NCBI RefSeq assembly: GCF_023218175.1
Contig: NZ_JALPTH010000008.1
Location: forward strand, 124,001 to 188,000
Origin: Streptomyces lichenis
GTDB taxonomy: Bacteria > Actinomycetota > Actinomycetes > Streptomycetales > Streptomycetaceae
Length of the DNA stretch: 64,000 nucleotides
Direction: 5' to 3'
Position numbers and translations under genes: made by a program. Below, in pieces: positions 7,833-16,120 of the stretch (its first letter is position 1; the number at the start of each line of letters is the position of its first letter). The notes beneath the pieces are model-generated. The model did not search any database. It saw only the letters and a list, made by a program, of their open reading frames with translations, and was not told where the DNA came from.

Positions 7833-7897
7833 GCATCCAGCAGGCGCGGAGGGCATTCGAAGCAGGACGAGCAGAGGCAGGAGCGAGGACAGCGGAC

Positions 7898-9319
7898 ATG
7901 GCCAAGGATTACGGGCTGCCGCCCAGGGCCGAGGAGAACCGGGCCACCGTTGCGGCCCGGCTGGCGGAGAGCGCGGCCGGCGGAGGCACCCGCGAGACGT
8001 TCACCGTCGAGTGGCGGGGCAAGCCGGAGCATCTCGAAGTGGTCGAGATGCAGGTCGGCGACCTCTACTACAACCCGGCCACCCATCGGATCCGGGCGCA
8101 GGCTGATCACGATCCCAAGAAGTCCGAGCTCCTCGAAACGGACCCGTGGAACACTGATGCCCAGCGGTACCTGGGGCGTCTGCTGCAGGTGGTTCCCGCC
8201 GATCCAGCAAAGACCGATCCCGCGTTCGACGAGCTCACCGCGAGTCTCAAGGAGTTCGGACAGACCGAGCCGGGGCTGATCACCCACGAGGGCGTCCTCG
8301 TCAACGGCAACACCCGGCGTGCCGCGCTCCTGGAACTGCACGGTCCGAACCACCCCATGCGCGTGGCTGTGCTGCCCTCTTCCTGCGACTGGCAGGACGT
8401 GGCCGCCGTCGAGCTCTCGCTGCAGCTGCGCAAGGAGCACCGGCGGGACTACTCCTACATCAACCGGCTCCTCGCCGTGGAAGAGCTGGTCGATCAGGGC
8501 ACCCCGCTCGCGGCGATCGCAACCACCTTCCGCACTACGGCTGCGCGGGTCCGGCAGGACCAGTGGGTGCTGTCCCTCATCCGCCAGTTGATCAAGCGCA
8601 GTGCAACCTCCGGCGAGCGGCTGTCACTCGTCGCGTTCGAGGAGCACGCGGAGAAGTTCCGCGAGCTGCATCGCGCCTACGAGAAGCAGTACAGCGTCAA
8701 CCCCGAGCGGGCCGATCTGCTCGTGGAGAACCGCCTGGCCGCCATGCTCATGGGCTTCGCTAAGACGGACGTGCGCTTTATCGATGACAAGTTCCGTGAC
8801 ACGTACCTCTCGGAGAACCTGCCAGCCGGCCTGGCCCCCGACCCCGCTCCGTCGCAAGGGGGCGTAGCAATCCCGGGCCTGGGGCGTGCCGTACAAGGCC
8901 CCAGCCTGGCTGTCTCGGCCGCCAGAGCCCTGACGGATGTCGTCCTCCACGCTCGGGCGGTCACCCAAGCCGGTAGCTCCGCCCCGGCGGAAGTAGTCGC
9001 TGCGGCGCAGGACGAGGTCAGGCTCATGCACCAAGCGATGGACCGGGCCCTCACCAACGCCGGCCGCGACGCCCGCATCACCAAGCGCAAGCAGGCCGCT
9101 CCTGCTCGCCTCGCAGACGCGAACCGCAGCATCGAGCAATGCGTCACGGACCTCGTCCTCTCCCGATCGCAGCGAAGCCTTGATGAGGAAGCCTTCGACG
9201 ATGCCCTCGTCGAACTGCGGAAGAGGCTGGAGAAGCTGGCTATCGAAGCCCGACGGACGGTCGGCGAGCCTGGCGACGGCTTGTCCTGGCTGCTCGAAGC
9301 CACAGAGAAGGCACGCTGA
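7898..9319 (+). CDS. ParB/Srx-fold domain protein
   Basis: A 473-residue protein. Residues about 45-150 form a ParB N-terminal-like fold. They start with VEMQVGDLYYNPATHRIR, then LKEFGQTEPGLI and the signature GVLVNGNTRRAALLEL (residues 132-147), comparable to G.L..G..R..AA in ParB. A helical part follows with a possible HTH (AIATTFRTTAARVRQDQWVL). The second half is helical and charged. True chromosomal ParB has a partner ParA and parS sites; neither is nearby, and the next gene encodes a SNF2 ATPase directly abutting its stop codon. Related stand-alone ParB-fold proteins act as nucleases, CTPases or regulators in defence and mobile-element contexts. The biochemical role here cannot be told from sequence. 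Confidence 0.72.
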   Translation: MAKDYGLPPRAEENRATVAARLAESAAGGGTRETFTVEWRGKPEHLEVVEMQVGDLYYNPATHRIRAQADHDPKKSELLETDPWNTDAQRYLGRLLQVVPADPAKTDPAFDELTASLKEFGQTEPGLITHEGVLVNGNTRRAALLELHGPNHPMRVAVLPSSCDWQDVAAVELSLQLRKEHRRDYSYINRLLAVEELVDQGTPLAAIATTFRTTAARVRQDQWVLSLIRQLIKRSATSGERLSLVAFEEHAEKFRELHRAYEKQYSVNPERADLLVENRLAAMLMGFAKTDVRFIDDKFRDTYLSENLPAGLAPDPAPSQGGVAIPGLGRAVQGPSLAVSAARALTDVVLHARAVTQAGSSAPAEVVAAAQDEVRLMHQAMDRALTNAGRDARITKRKQAAPARLADANRSIEQCVTDLVLSRSQRSLDEEAFDDALVELRKRLEKLAIEARRTVGEPGDGLSWLLEATEKAR

Positions 9320-11140
9320 GTGGGCAGCCAGCCCAGCCTGGTGATCGGCTTCGATACCACGCGCACCCAAGCGGCGCTCAGGACCGTGCCCGAGTGGCGC
9401 GGCGAGTTGGGGCAGATGATCGCCAGCTTCCCCAGCGGCCGGATGACCGACCGGCTGTCCGCCGCGGTCCCCCTGGACAGCTTCCTGGCCAGTATCAGCT
9501 CCCTGGCAGAATGGCCGCAGCCTGAGAGCGTGGTCTGGGAGGACGACTTCCGCCGCATTGTCAGCGAGATGCTCGACACCGCCGAGACGGCGGATCGCCT
9601 GCTCAACGGCGCGCCGGGCGAGGAGGGCGCCGCCCCGGAAGAGGTGCCAGCCCTGCTGGGCGACTCCTGGACGGGAGCGCTCACCCCCTTCCAGCTCCGG
9701 GACATCGCCCGGCTGCTCTCAGTCGGCCACGGGGCCAACTTCAGTGTGCCCGGCGCCGGCAAGACCCGCGTCTCTCTGGCTGTGTTCGCGGCGCTGCGGG
9801 AGCAGGGAACGGTCAACCGCATCCTGGTGGTCAGCCCGAAGTCGGCTTACGAGGCGTGGCAGCTGGAGGCGCGGGAGTGCTTCTCCTCGCCCCTGGACGT
9901 ACAGGTGCTCGGCAAGTCGGTGCCCCCACCAGCAGACGTCCTCCTGGTCAACTACGAGCGGTTGGACCGGGCACTGGCGGGCCTGTCGCAGTGGCTGAAA
10001 GCAGCCCCGACCATGCTCATCCTCGACGAGGCGCACCGCATGAAGCTCGGCGGAGCGGGTGTCTACGGGGCTGCCTGCATGGCACTGGGGCCGCTCAGCC
10101 GCGTGCGCATGATCCTCAGCGGTACTCCGGCGCCGAACGGGGCGAAGGACCTGGAGAACCTGCTGTCCTTCGTCTGGCCTGGCCACGGGCGACGCGTGGT
10201 CACCCAGGCGGTAGACGGTGGCGACCTGGCCCACGCAAGCCAGGTGCTGCGCCCCCTCTACACCCGGACGACGAAGGCGGAGCTGGGGCTTCCGCCTGTC
10301 GACTTGCGCGTCCGCCCACTCAGGATGCCTCCGTTGCACCGTGAGATCTACGACGCCTTGATCGGCAAGTTCTCTCCGCGCGCAGCTGCCGACCGAGGCG
10401 ATTTCGAGGCATTCGGCAAGGCAGTCCTGCGTCTGCTCATGGCCGCGACAAGCCCAGCGCTCCTTGTCGGCGGCTCGACCCGCTACGAGCCGCTGAGCTT
10501 CCGTGTCCCGCCCTTGGAAGTCCCGGAGGGGGACTCGCTTGCGGCCCTCCTCCGGAAGCTCCCGGACTACGAACTTCCACCCAAGTACACGGAGACGTTG
10601 TCCATCGTCTCCGCCAATGCCGCAGCCGGCAGGAAGACCCTGGTGTGGACTGGCTTCGTCCGGAGCATCACGTCATTGCAGACGCTGCTCGCACCGTTCC
10701 AGCCCGCCGCAGTGCACGGGGGCACTCCGGACCGGGAGGAGGAACTGCGCCGCTTCCGCGAGGATCCGGATTGCAGCGTCCTCATCTCCAACCCGGCGAC
10801 CCTGGGCGAGGGCATCAGCCTCCATCAGGTCTGCCATGACGCCGTGTACGTCGACCGCGACTTCCAGGCAGGCCGGTTCCTCCAGAGCCTGGACCGCATC
10901 CATCGACTTGGCCTCTCACCAGACACGGAGACGCGGGTCACCATCCTCACTGCTGCGGAAAGTGTCGATGATGTCGTCTCCATGCGGCTCGCAGAGAAGC
11001 TGGAGTTCATGGGCAGCATCCTCGACGACCCCGAGGTGCAGCAGCTCGCTGACCCGGAGGACGAGGCCCCGATGGCCGCAGGGATGAACTCAGCCGACGT
11101 CCAGGCACTGCTGGACTATCTCAGGGGGCGCCCGGTTTAG
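9320..11140 (+). CDS. SNF2-type DEAD/DEAH-box ATPase
   Basis: A 606-residue superfamily 2 protein. The Walker A is SVPGAGKTR (about residues 141-149), Walker B is ILDEAHRMK (about 233-241) and motif III is LSGTPAPNG. The C-terminal helicase lobe shows TLVWTGFVRSITSL, VLISNPATLGEGISLHQ, and the arginine-finger region FLQSLDRIHRLG, typical of SNF2 translocases. The first 120 residues are specific to this protein. The GTG start directly follows the TGA of the ParB-like gene, with GAGAAGG upstream, so the two are translationally linked. SNF2 ATPases serve as DNA translocases in several restriction-like defence systems (DISARM is one). There is no methylase or nuclease domain in this protein. Confidence 0.88.
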   Translation: MGSQPSLVIGFDTTRTQAALRTVPEWRGELGQMIASFPSGRMTDRLSAAVPLDSFLASISSLAEWPQPESVVWEDDFRRIVSEMLDTAETADRLLNGAPGEEGAAPEEVPALLGDSWTGALTPFQLRDIARLLSVGHGANFSVPGAGKTRVSLAVFAALREQGTVNRILVVSPKSAYEAWQLEARECFSSPLDVQVLGKSVPPPADVLLVNYERLDRALAGLSQWLKAAPTMLILDEAHRMKLGGAGVYGAACMALGPLSRVRMILSGTPAPNGAKDLENLLSFVWPGHGRRVVTQAVDGGDLAHASQVLRPLYTRTTKAELGLPPVDLRVRPLRMPPLHREIYDALIGKFSPRAAADRGDFEAFGKAVLRLLMAATSPALLVGGSTRYEPLSFRVPPLEVPEGDSLAALLRKLPDYELPPKYTETLSIVSANAAAGRKTLVWTGFVRSITSLQTLLAPFQPAAVHGGTPDREEELRRFREDPDCSVLISNPATLGEGISLHQVCHDAVYVDRDFQAGRFLQSLDRIHRLGLSPDTETRVTILTAAESVDDVVSMRLAEKLEFMGSILDDPEVQQLADPEDEAPMAAGMNSADVQALLDYLRGRPV

Positions 11141-11168
11141 GGCGCGCCGCCAGCCCTCCGGTTAGCCG

Positions 11169-11402
11169 TCAGAGCGTGCCCCCGCTGAGGAGCCGCTCAA
11201 TGGCGTCCGCTTCCCGCTGCAGCACGATGCGTCCATCGCCGTCGCTGAAAGCGAGGAGGCGGCAGCCCGCATCGGACCCTGCCTCCGCTAGGAGGCCGAG
11301 AGGGAGTACGACCTGCCCCTCATCACCGACCAAGAGTCCTGCTGGTCCGCGTATCACGCCAGCAGTCTGCCAGCACAGCCGAGCAACCGACTGCCCCGGC
11401 AC
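11169..11402 (-). CDS. AbrB/SpoVT-like DNA-binding protein (putative)
   Basis: A protein of up to 77 residues. The core GDEGQVVLPLGLLAEAGSD, then LLAFSDGDGRIVLQREADAIERL, has the swapped-hairpin AbrB pattern: G-Q-V-V-L-P followed by a strand with G-x-I-V-L. It has no toxin partner next to it, so a MazE-type antitoxin role is unlikely. It is encoded opposite to the NaeI-type gene, and the two start codons are only 24 nt apart, so a protein bound to this gap would affect both genes. The upstream GTG start has a poorly spaced AGGA; the GTG codons at residues 16 or 25 are possible alternatives. Confidence 0.5.
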   Translation of the reverse strand: MPGQSVARLCWQTAGVIRGPAGLLVGDEGQVVLPLGLLAEAGSDAGCRLLAFSDGDGRIVLQREADAIERLLSGGTL

Positions 11403-11414
11403 ATCCTCTGCCGG

Positions 11415-11420
11415 TAGAGT
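11415..11420 (+). promoter_or_regulatory. -10 box for a leaderless NaeI-type endonuclease mRNA
   Basis: TAGAGT lies 6 nt before the GTG at 11427. That spacing would start the transcript at the start codon itself, and no SD is present in front of the gene. No good -35 is visible. Confidence 0.45.
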
Positions 11421-11426
11421 CCCGCT

Positions 11427-12380
11427 GTGGACGGCGAAACGATCAGCGTGCAGACGCCCCTGTGGCCAGTCGACGGGGGCGATGACCCGGCCTTGGAGGC
11501 GGTGGCCGAGGAGGTTCTACGCGCGGACCCGGACGGCAGGCGGTTCGCTGGCGCGGTCCGCCGCAGCATCGACATGCTGCTGGACGGCCAGCACACCGGG
11601 CGCTTCCGCTGGGACCAGCTCTTCAAGACCGAGAAGGCCCACCTGGGAACCCTGATCGAGATCAATGTGCAGCGCGAGTTCGGCTTCGCGGATGGCGCCA
11701 GCATGGACTACTCGATCGCCGGGTCAGACGTCGACTGCAAGTACTCCCAGACCCTCGGCCAGTGGATGATCCCGCCCGAAGCCCACGGGCACCTGCTGCT
11801 TGTTGTCTGGGCCAGCGACGAGCAGTCCACATGGTCAGTGGGACTTGTTCGGGCGTTGCCCGAACGGCTCAACAACGGCGGCAACCGCGACGCCAAGAAG
11901 ACGCTGAACGCGGCCGGGCGGGGCGCAGTGCGATGGCTGTTCCGCGACGCGCCCCTCCAGGAGAACATGCTGCTGCGCCTCTCCGAGGAGGACATCACCG
12001 CTGTCTTCTCCCACAAGAGCGGCCAGCGCCGCGTGGACGAGATGTTCATGCGGGCGCAAGGGCGCCGGGTCAGCCGCAACGTCGTTGCTACGGTGGCTAT
12101 GCAGGAGGACTACATGAAGCGCGTCCGCTACAACGGCGGATCACGCTCCAGGCTCCAGCGCCACGGAGTAGTGATCTTGGGTCACTACACCCGCCACGGG
12201 CGCATCGCCGAAGCCTTGGGGCTGCCGGTTCCCGGCCCCGGTGAATCTGTCAGTGCCCGCCTGACCCCTGCACGGGCCCACCACGTAGGGGTCCCGACAG
12301 TAGAGCTGGACGGACAGGAGTGGGTCCTGGCCATGGCCGACGACCCAGAAGAGACAGTACCGAGACTGCCGGAAATATGA
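11427..12380 (+). CDS. NaeI-type type II restriction endonuclease
   Basis: Cleaves unmethylated DNA; NaeI itself recognises GCCGGC and needs two sites. The protein has 317 residues, NaeI length. The nuclease domain shows RWDQLFKTEKAHLGTLIEIN, then DYSIAGSDVDCKYS. The catalytic residues of NaeI as I recall them (E70, D86, D95, K97) map with a constant offset of 8 to E78, D94, D103 and K105, all present. The second domain contains NGGNRDAKKTLNAAGRGAVRW. The enzyme therefore looks intact. It overlaps the Vsr gene by 4 nt (ATGA). The GTG start has no SD but a close -10 box, so the mRNA may be leaderless. Its sequence specificity is inferred from the family only. Confidence 0.92.
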   Translation: MDGETISVQTPLWPVDGGDDPALEAVAEEVLRADPDGRRFAGAVRRSIDMLLDGQHTGRFRWDQLFKTEKAHLGTLIEINVQREFGFADGASMDYSIAGSDVDCKYSQTLGQWMIPPEAHGHLLLVVWASDEQSTWSVGLVRALPERLNNGGNRDAKKTLNAAGRGAVRWLFRDAPLQENMLLRLSEEDITAVFSHKSGQRRVDEMFMRAQGRRVSRNVVATVAMQEDYMKRVRYNGGSRSRLQRHGVVILGHYTRHGRIAEALGLPVPGPGESVSARLTPARAHHVGVPTVELDGQEWVLAMADDPEETVPRLPEI

Positions 12381-12889
12381 ACGGACGCAGCGAACCCGGC
12401 GCAGTGCCGGAGTCGGGGACTCGGGCGGGACCGTGGGTCCCACCCGAGGGGTCGTGGGCTTCGTCAGCCGCAAACCGACGCAGCATGCTGGGCAACCGGA
12501 GCCGCGACACGGCTCCGGAACTGCTGCTGCGGTCACTCGTCCACGCAGCGGGGCTGCGCTACCGGGTAGCGGCCAAGCCTTTGCCGAAGATGCGGCGCAC
12601 AGCCGACATGGTCTTCCGCCCCGTAAAGGTAGCTGTCTTCATCGACGGATGTTTTTGGCACGGCTGCCCTGACCACTTCGTCATGCCGAAGACCAACCGT
12701 CCGTATTGGGAAGACAAGATCGGGCGGAATGTCCAGCGCGACCGGGACACCGACCAGCGCCTGGCGGACGAGGGCTGGCTCGTGATGCGCTTCTGGGAGC
12801 ACCTAGATCCCGAGGCATGCGCCGAGACCGTTATCGACGCGGTGAAGTCTCGGCGGCAGTCGGCAGTTGGGTCGCGGCGGTCCCATTAG
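12377..12889 (+). CDS. vsr: Very short patch repair (Vsr) mismatch endonuclease
   Basis: Nicks 5' of T in T:G mismatches that arise when 5-methylcytosine deaminates, protecting the methylase target from mutation. The protein has 170 residues. The Vsr core reads NRSRDTAPELLLRSLVHAAG, LRYRV, RTADMVFRPVKVAVFIDGCFWHGCPDH (catalytic Asp in ADMVF, zinc/active-site His and Cys in CFWHGC) and WLVMRFWEH. The ATG overlaps the stop of the endonuclease gene as ATGA, so the two are co-translated. The first 35 residues are a Gly/Pro-rich extension not typical of Vsr. It converges with the methyltransferase gene 43 nt away. Confidence 0.9.
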   Translation: MNGRSEPGAVPESGTRAGPWVPPEGSWASSAANRRSMLGNRSRDTAPELLLRSLVHAAGLRYRVAAKPLPKMRRTADMVFRPVKVAVFIDGCFWHGCPDHFVMPKTNRPYWEDKIGRNVQRDRDTDQRLADEGWLVMRFWEHLDPEACAETVIDAVKSRRQSAVGSRRSH

Positions 12890-12932
12890 TCCCGGCGGAC
12901 ACAGCGCCCGCCTTTGAACACGCCCTTGGGGG

Positions 12933-14228
12933 TCAGCTGATCTTCGCCTGGTTCAGCGAGAAGAGCTCGTGTCGCTGGTGCCCCTCCTGGCCGACGAACG
13001 CCTTGAATTCGCCGAGGCTGTACGCGTACGTGCCGCCGGAACGCTGCTCCCTCCGGATCTCGAAGTCCTTTTCGAGATGCGCAATGTGCCGCTCGACCTC
13101 GGGTTCAGACAGCCGCTTGCCCGCCTTCTCCAAGCGGCCGATGATCTGGGTGATACCGATGAACCTCTGCTTCTCGGCCTCCGCGCGGAGCAGTTTGTAC
13201 ACAGGGTCGTGCACCGTCTCGGTGTCCTCGACCAACGCCGCCGGGGCACCCTTCTTGTTCAGCGCGCGGGCGATAGACCGGCCGATGGCCTCAGCCACAG
13301 GCGGAGGGAAAGCGTTCCCGACCTGACGGTACTGGCTGGTCTTCCTCCCTGCGAAGACCCACTTGTCCTCAGGCTTCCATCCCTGGATGCGGGAGACCAT
13401 CTCTACCGTGAGCTTCGGCCCGGGCTTCCCCTCGGCAGGCTCCCAGTCCTCGCCGGGCGCTTCGTCCGCCACACCATGGGCATCGACCCCGAGCTTGGCC
13501 CAGGCCGCCTTGGCACGGGTAGGCCCCAGGTCCGCCCCGCCGTGCTTTTTGGAACCACCGACGATGGTCGGCGCAATGTCGTTAGCACCCTCAGCCCACT
13601 TTTCAGCGCCCTTCCAGCCGCGGGCAGCCATGAGGTCGTAGAGCGTCTCGCCGACCTTCGGACGCTCGCCTTCCAGAGGCTTCGGCCAGGCAAAGTAGGG
13701 TGCGTACTCCCGCTGGAGCGCCACAAGGACGAACCGCGGGCGTAGCTGCGGTACGCCGAAATCCGCAGCATGGAAGAGCTCCCACTGCGCTACGTAGCCA
13801 GCGTCTTGCAGCGTGTCCAGGACGTTCTGCCGGTAGGCGGCGAAACGGTTCGCGCTGAGCCCTCGCACGTTCTCCAGGAGGAGGGCCTTGGGCCTCACCC
13901 TCTCAGCGAGACCGACAGCCCAAGCGAACAGGTCTCGCTCGTCAGCGGCGCCAAGCTGCTTCCCTGCGATAGTGAAGGGCGGGCAGGGCACGCCACCGGC
14001 AATCAGGTCGGGGGTGCCGTGCTCGGTACAGAACTCCTCAGGGTTCCAAACCGACCGGTCGGCCACATCTCCAGTGCGTACATCGCAGCCCGGCATGTTG
14101 CTTTTCAGGGTTTCTGCGGCCCTGGGATCGAGCTCCACGGCAAGAGCGTGCTCGAAACCGGCGCGCTCCAACCCCAGAGCCTGCCCGCCAGCACCTGCGC
14201 AGATCTCCGCGACCTGAAGCTTGGCCAT
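12933..14228 (-). CDS. DNA (cytosine-5) methyltransferase, partner of the NaeI-type enzyme
   Basis: Transfers a methyl group from SAM to cytosine C5. From ATG 14228 (GGAGG 4 nt upstream) the protein has 431 residues; the frame is open for 108 more codons upstream, but that part is not methylase-like. Motif I is EICAGAGGQALGLE, motif IV has the catalytic Cys (C82 in GGVPCPPF), motif VI is LLLENV (E119), motif VIII QLRPRFVLVA and motif X GNAFPPPVAEAIG. An extra C-terminal domain of about 90 residues follows. The opposite orientation to the endonuclease and Vsr genes is usual for restriction-modification loci. An inverted repeat ggactcg/cgagtcc (14286-14309) in its leader may be an operator. Confidence 0.92.
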   Translation of the reverse strand: MAKLQVAEICAGAGGQALGLERAGFEHALAVELDPRAAETLKSNMPGCDVRTGDVADRSVWNPEEFCTEHGTPDLIAGGVPCPPFTIAGKQLGAADERDLFAWAVGLAERVRPKALLLENVRGLSANRFAAYRQNVLDTLQDAGYVAQWELFHAADFGVPQLRPRFVLVALQREYAPYFAWPKPLEGERPKVGETLYDLMAARGWKGAEKWAEGANDIAPTIVGGSKKHGGADLGPTRAKAAWAKLGVDAHGVADEAPGEDWEPAEGKPGPKLTVEMVSRIQGWKPEDKWVFAGRKTSQYRQVGNAFPPPVAEAIGRSIARALNKKGAPAALVEDTETVHDPVYKLLRAEAEKQRFIGITQIIGRLEKAGKRLSEPEVERHIAHLEKDFEIRREQRSGGTYAYSLGEFKAFVGQEGHQRHELFSLNQAKIS

Positions 14229-14910
14229 TCGTCCTCCATACGTGCGCACCGCCCGCCGCGCGCTCGGCTGCACTCGCGACGGACCGGACTCGAACACGTT
14301 AGCGAGTCCGTCTCCGCTCACGAACATCCCAGCAAGATCGCAACAAGTCCACTGGGTCGGGGCAAGAACAGCTGAGCTGACCGCGAACGCGATCAGCGAG
14401 ATGGCCCATATTAGTTCGCCGGCATCAGCCCGTGCGGTTATCCACAGGCCCCGCTCCACGAAAAGCGACGAACGACTCATCGGCGGACAAAGCCCTGGTT
14501 GATGCGGAGCGATGTGACGGCCCTGGGCAATTCGGACACCGAGCGTAGCCACTGGAGCCGTCTACAGGCCCCACGACCGCAGACCTGGCCGGGCTGACCC
14601 TGTCACGCGTGCATGGTTCCGGCCAGTTGCAGGCCGGAATCGACCCAGCGGCGCTGGCCGCGGTCCGCCAGGCGCTACACACATTCGGCTGTGGTTGCGC
14701 GAGGCTTACCCGCGCACGTCCCAAGCATGGACTGCTGAACCGTGAGATGAGCCAGCGCGGCAGCCAAGGCTGAGTTGAGCGGCTGCCTCCTCGCCGTTGG
14801 TCGCACTTGTTGGGGGTCCCACAACGGGCGGCCGAAGTGGCTGGGGTAGTGGAAAAGGAAGGAGAGCCTGTAGGGGGCACCCCTCCGGTCACGCGTCGAG
14901 GCAGACGAAG
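14229..14910. other. Intergenic region between methyltransferase and HD-domain genes
   Basis: 682 nt with no convincing gene. Position 14286-14309 holds a 7-bp inverted repeat in the methylase leader. A codon-biased frame without a start runs on the plus strand at about 14578-14775 (TADLAGLTLSRVHGSG... ending GSQG) and may be the end of a lost gene; it has no recognisable family. Promoters for both flanking divergent genes must lie here, but I see no clear consensus. Confidence 0.4.
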
Positions 14911-15576
14911 ATGAGAGCGGCGAGTCGGGGCGCAGGCGGAAAACGTACGCGGTTGTCATCCAATGCGGTGGCTTGGGCCGACCGCGCCCTGGGCAGAGAG
15001 CCAGACCTGGGCGATCACGTCGGGCACTGGGCGACGCACATCACGAGGGCCGAACTCAGCAGCACACTTCCACGGAGGTGGGCGCCTACACAGGGAGTTG
15101 CCCACCGCACCGCCGAAGTAAGCCAGGTCCTCAACCAAGACGGCAGCCCTCTCGTCGCCGCCGCCACGCTGCACGACATCGGGTATGCGCCTCGCCTGGC
15201 GGTGACGGGGTTCCATCCGCTGGACGGAGCCCGGTTCCTTCGGGACGAGCACAGGGCCGACCAGCGGCTGGTGCGGTTGGTCGCGAACCAATCGTTTGCG
15301 CTTCTTGAGGCCGAGGAGTGCGGGCTACAAGAGGAGCTCGCGACGGAGTTCCCCGTGCTGAACGATCCCCTGCTGGTGGACTCCCTCGTGTACTGCGACA
15401 TGACGACCACGCCCGACGGCGACCGAACCACCGCGCAGGACCGGGTCGCAGAGATCAGCAGCCGCTACGGGGACAACAGCGTGGTCGGGCGGTTCATCCG
15501 CCGGGCGGCTCCGGAGATCTTTGCCTCCGTGGAGCGGGTGGAAGCTGCTTTGGCGGCTCAGCCGAGGCAGGGGTAG
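14911..15576 (+). CDS. HD-domain protein
   Basis: About 221 residues from ATG 14911 (GAGG about 9 nt upstream); a GTG at 14968 is an alternative start. The HD phosphohydrolase pattern is visible: LPRRWAPTQGVAHR, then AATLHDIGYAP with the His-Asp pair, then GFHPLDGARFLRD and a late Asp in VYCDMTT. In the usual family consensus the first motif is RWAH or similar; here that His is Pro, so metal binding may be weakened. HD proteins of this size hydrolyse phosphoesters, often nucleotides. It converges with the NUDIX gene and overlaps it by 19 nt. It is probably island cargo. Confidence 0.7.
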   Translation: MRAASRGAGGKRTRLSSNAVAWADRALGREPDLGDHVGHWATHITRAELSSTLPRRWAPTQGVAHRTAEVSQVLNQDGSPLVAAATLHDIGYAPRLAVTGFHPLDGARFLRDEHRADQRLVRLVANQSFALLEAEECGLQEELATEFPVLNDPLLVDSLVYCDMTTTPDGDRTTAQDRVAEISSRYGDNSVVGRFIRRAAPEIFASVERVEAALAAQPRQG

Positions 15577-15920
15577 GTGCCGGCGAGGTAGTCCCCGATC
15601 TGCTGGCGCATGCTCGGGTGGATGTCGTACTGGTCGAAGTCGGCCGGCTGGACGACGATGTAGTTCGGGTTGGTGTAGACGCCGAGAAACTCCGTGAGCT
15701 CCGCGATGATCCCGGTCTCCTCCAAGCACTTGCGCACCGCGCACTCGGCTGCGGTCTCGCCGATGCCCTGGGCTCCGCCGGGCAGGGCCCACTGGCCGGT
15801 GCCGCGGCGCCGCTGGAGGAGGATGGCGCCCGTCTCGTCGGCGACGAGCAGGTTGCTGGCCGGGATGAGGGTGTCCGCCTTCGGGGCAGAGGGGTCGTTG
15901 CAGTACTCAGTCCTGCCCAT
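15558..15920 (-). CDS. NUDIX hydrolase with an internal deletion
   Basis: The protein has 120 residues, shorter than the roughly 150-170 usual for this kind. The Nudix box is G(x5)E(x7)R-K-C-L-E-E-T-G-I: the EE pair is kept but the first Glu of REUxEE is Lys. After EFLGVYTNPNYIV the sequence jumps to DQYDIHPSMRQQIGDYL, the C-terminal end of the family, so about 40 residues of the fold core are missing. AGAGGA lies about 11 nt before the ATG. The start lies within the end of a remnant gene upstream. The frame is intact, but the product is probably inactive. Confidence 0.6.
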   Translation of the reverse strand: MGRTEYCNDPSAPKADTLIPASNLLVADETGAILLQRRRGTGQWALPGGAQGIGETAAECAVRKCLEETGIIAELTEFLGVYTNPNYIVVQPADFDQYDIHPSMRQQIGDYLAGTYPCLG

Positions 15921-16071
15921 GGCCGGCGGTCCTCTCCTGGTCGGGTGCCCATTGCCTCGCGGCGGCCCAGACAGCGTCGAAGCTTTCAGCGTAGTTGTCG
16001 AACCACCCTGTATCGCCTGCCCTCTTGAGGTGCAGGAGGGGGTTGGCGCTGGCCGGTCGGCCCCAAGGCCG
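15907..16071 (-). pseudogene. C-terminal remnant of a regulator-island protein
   Basis: Open frame without start codon; a stop at 16072-16074 interrupts it. The translation ends LLHLKRAGDTGWFDNYAESF, then DAVWAAARQWAPD. The W-F-D-x-Y-A-x-S-F-x-x-V-W pattern is like the C-termini of DUF6879-type proteins that accompany XRE regulators in Streptomyces. It overlaps the NUDIX start. The 5' part is lost at the island edge. Confidence 0.4.
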
Positions 16072-16120
16072 CTAAGAAGGCCACCGTCGCAAGCCCAAGA
16101 AGTAGGTCCCCGAGCGGTTC

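Noticed and set aside
7898..9319. Chromosome-segregation ParB
   Set aside because: No parA, no parS-like repeats and an island setting.
14229..14552. N-terminal extension of the methyltransferase to 14552
   Set aside because: The segment lacks methylase features and a strong SD precedes ATG 14228, directly before motif I.
14578..14775. Plus-strand codon-biased stretch (TADLAGLTLSRVHGSG)
   Set aside because: No start codon, no SD and no family recognised; perhaps a gene end but not supportable.
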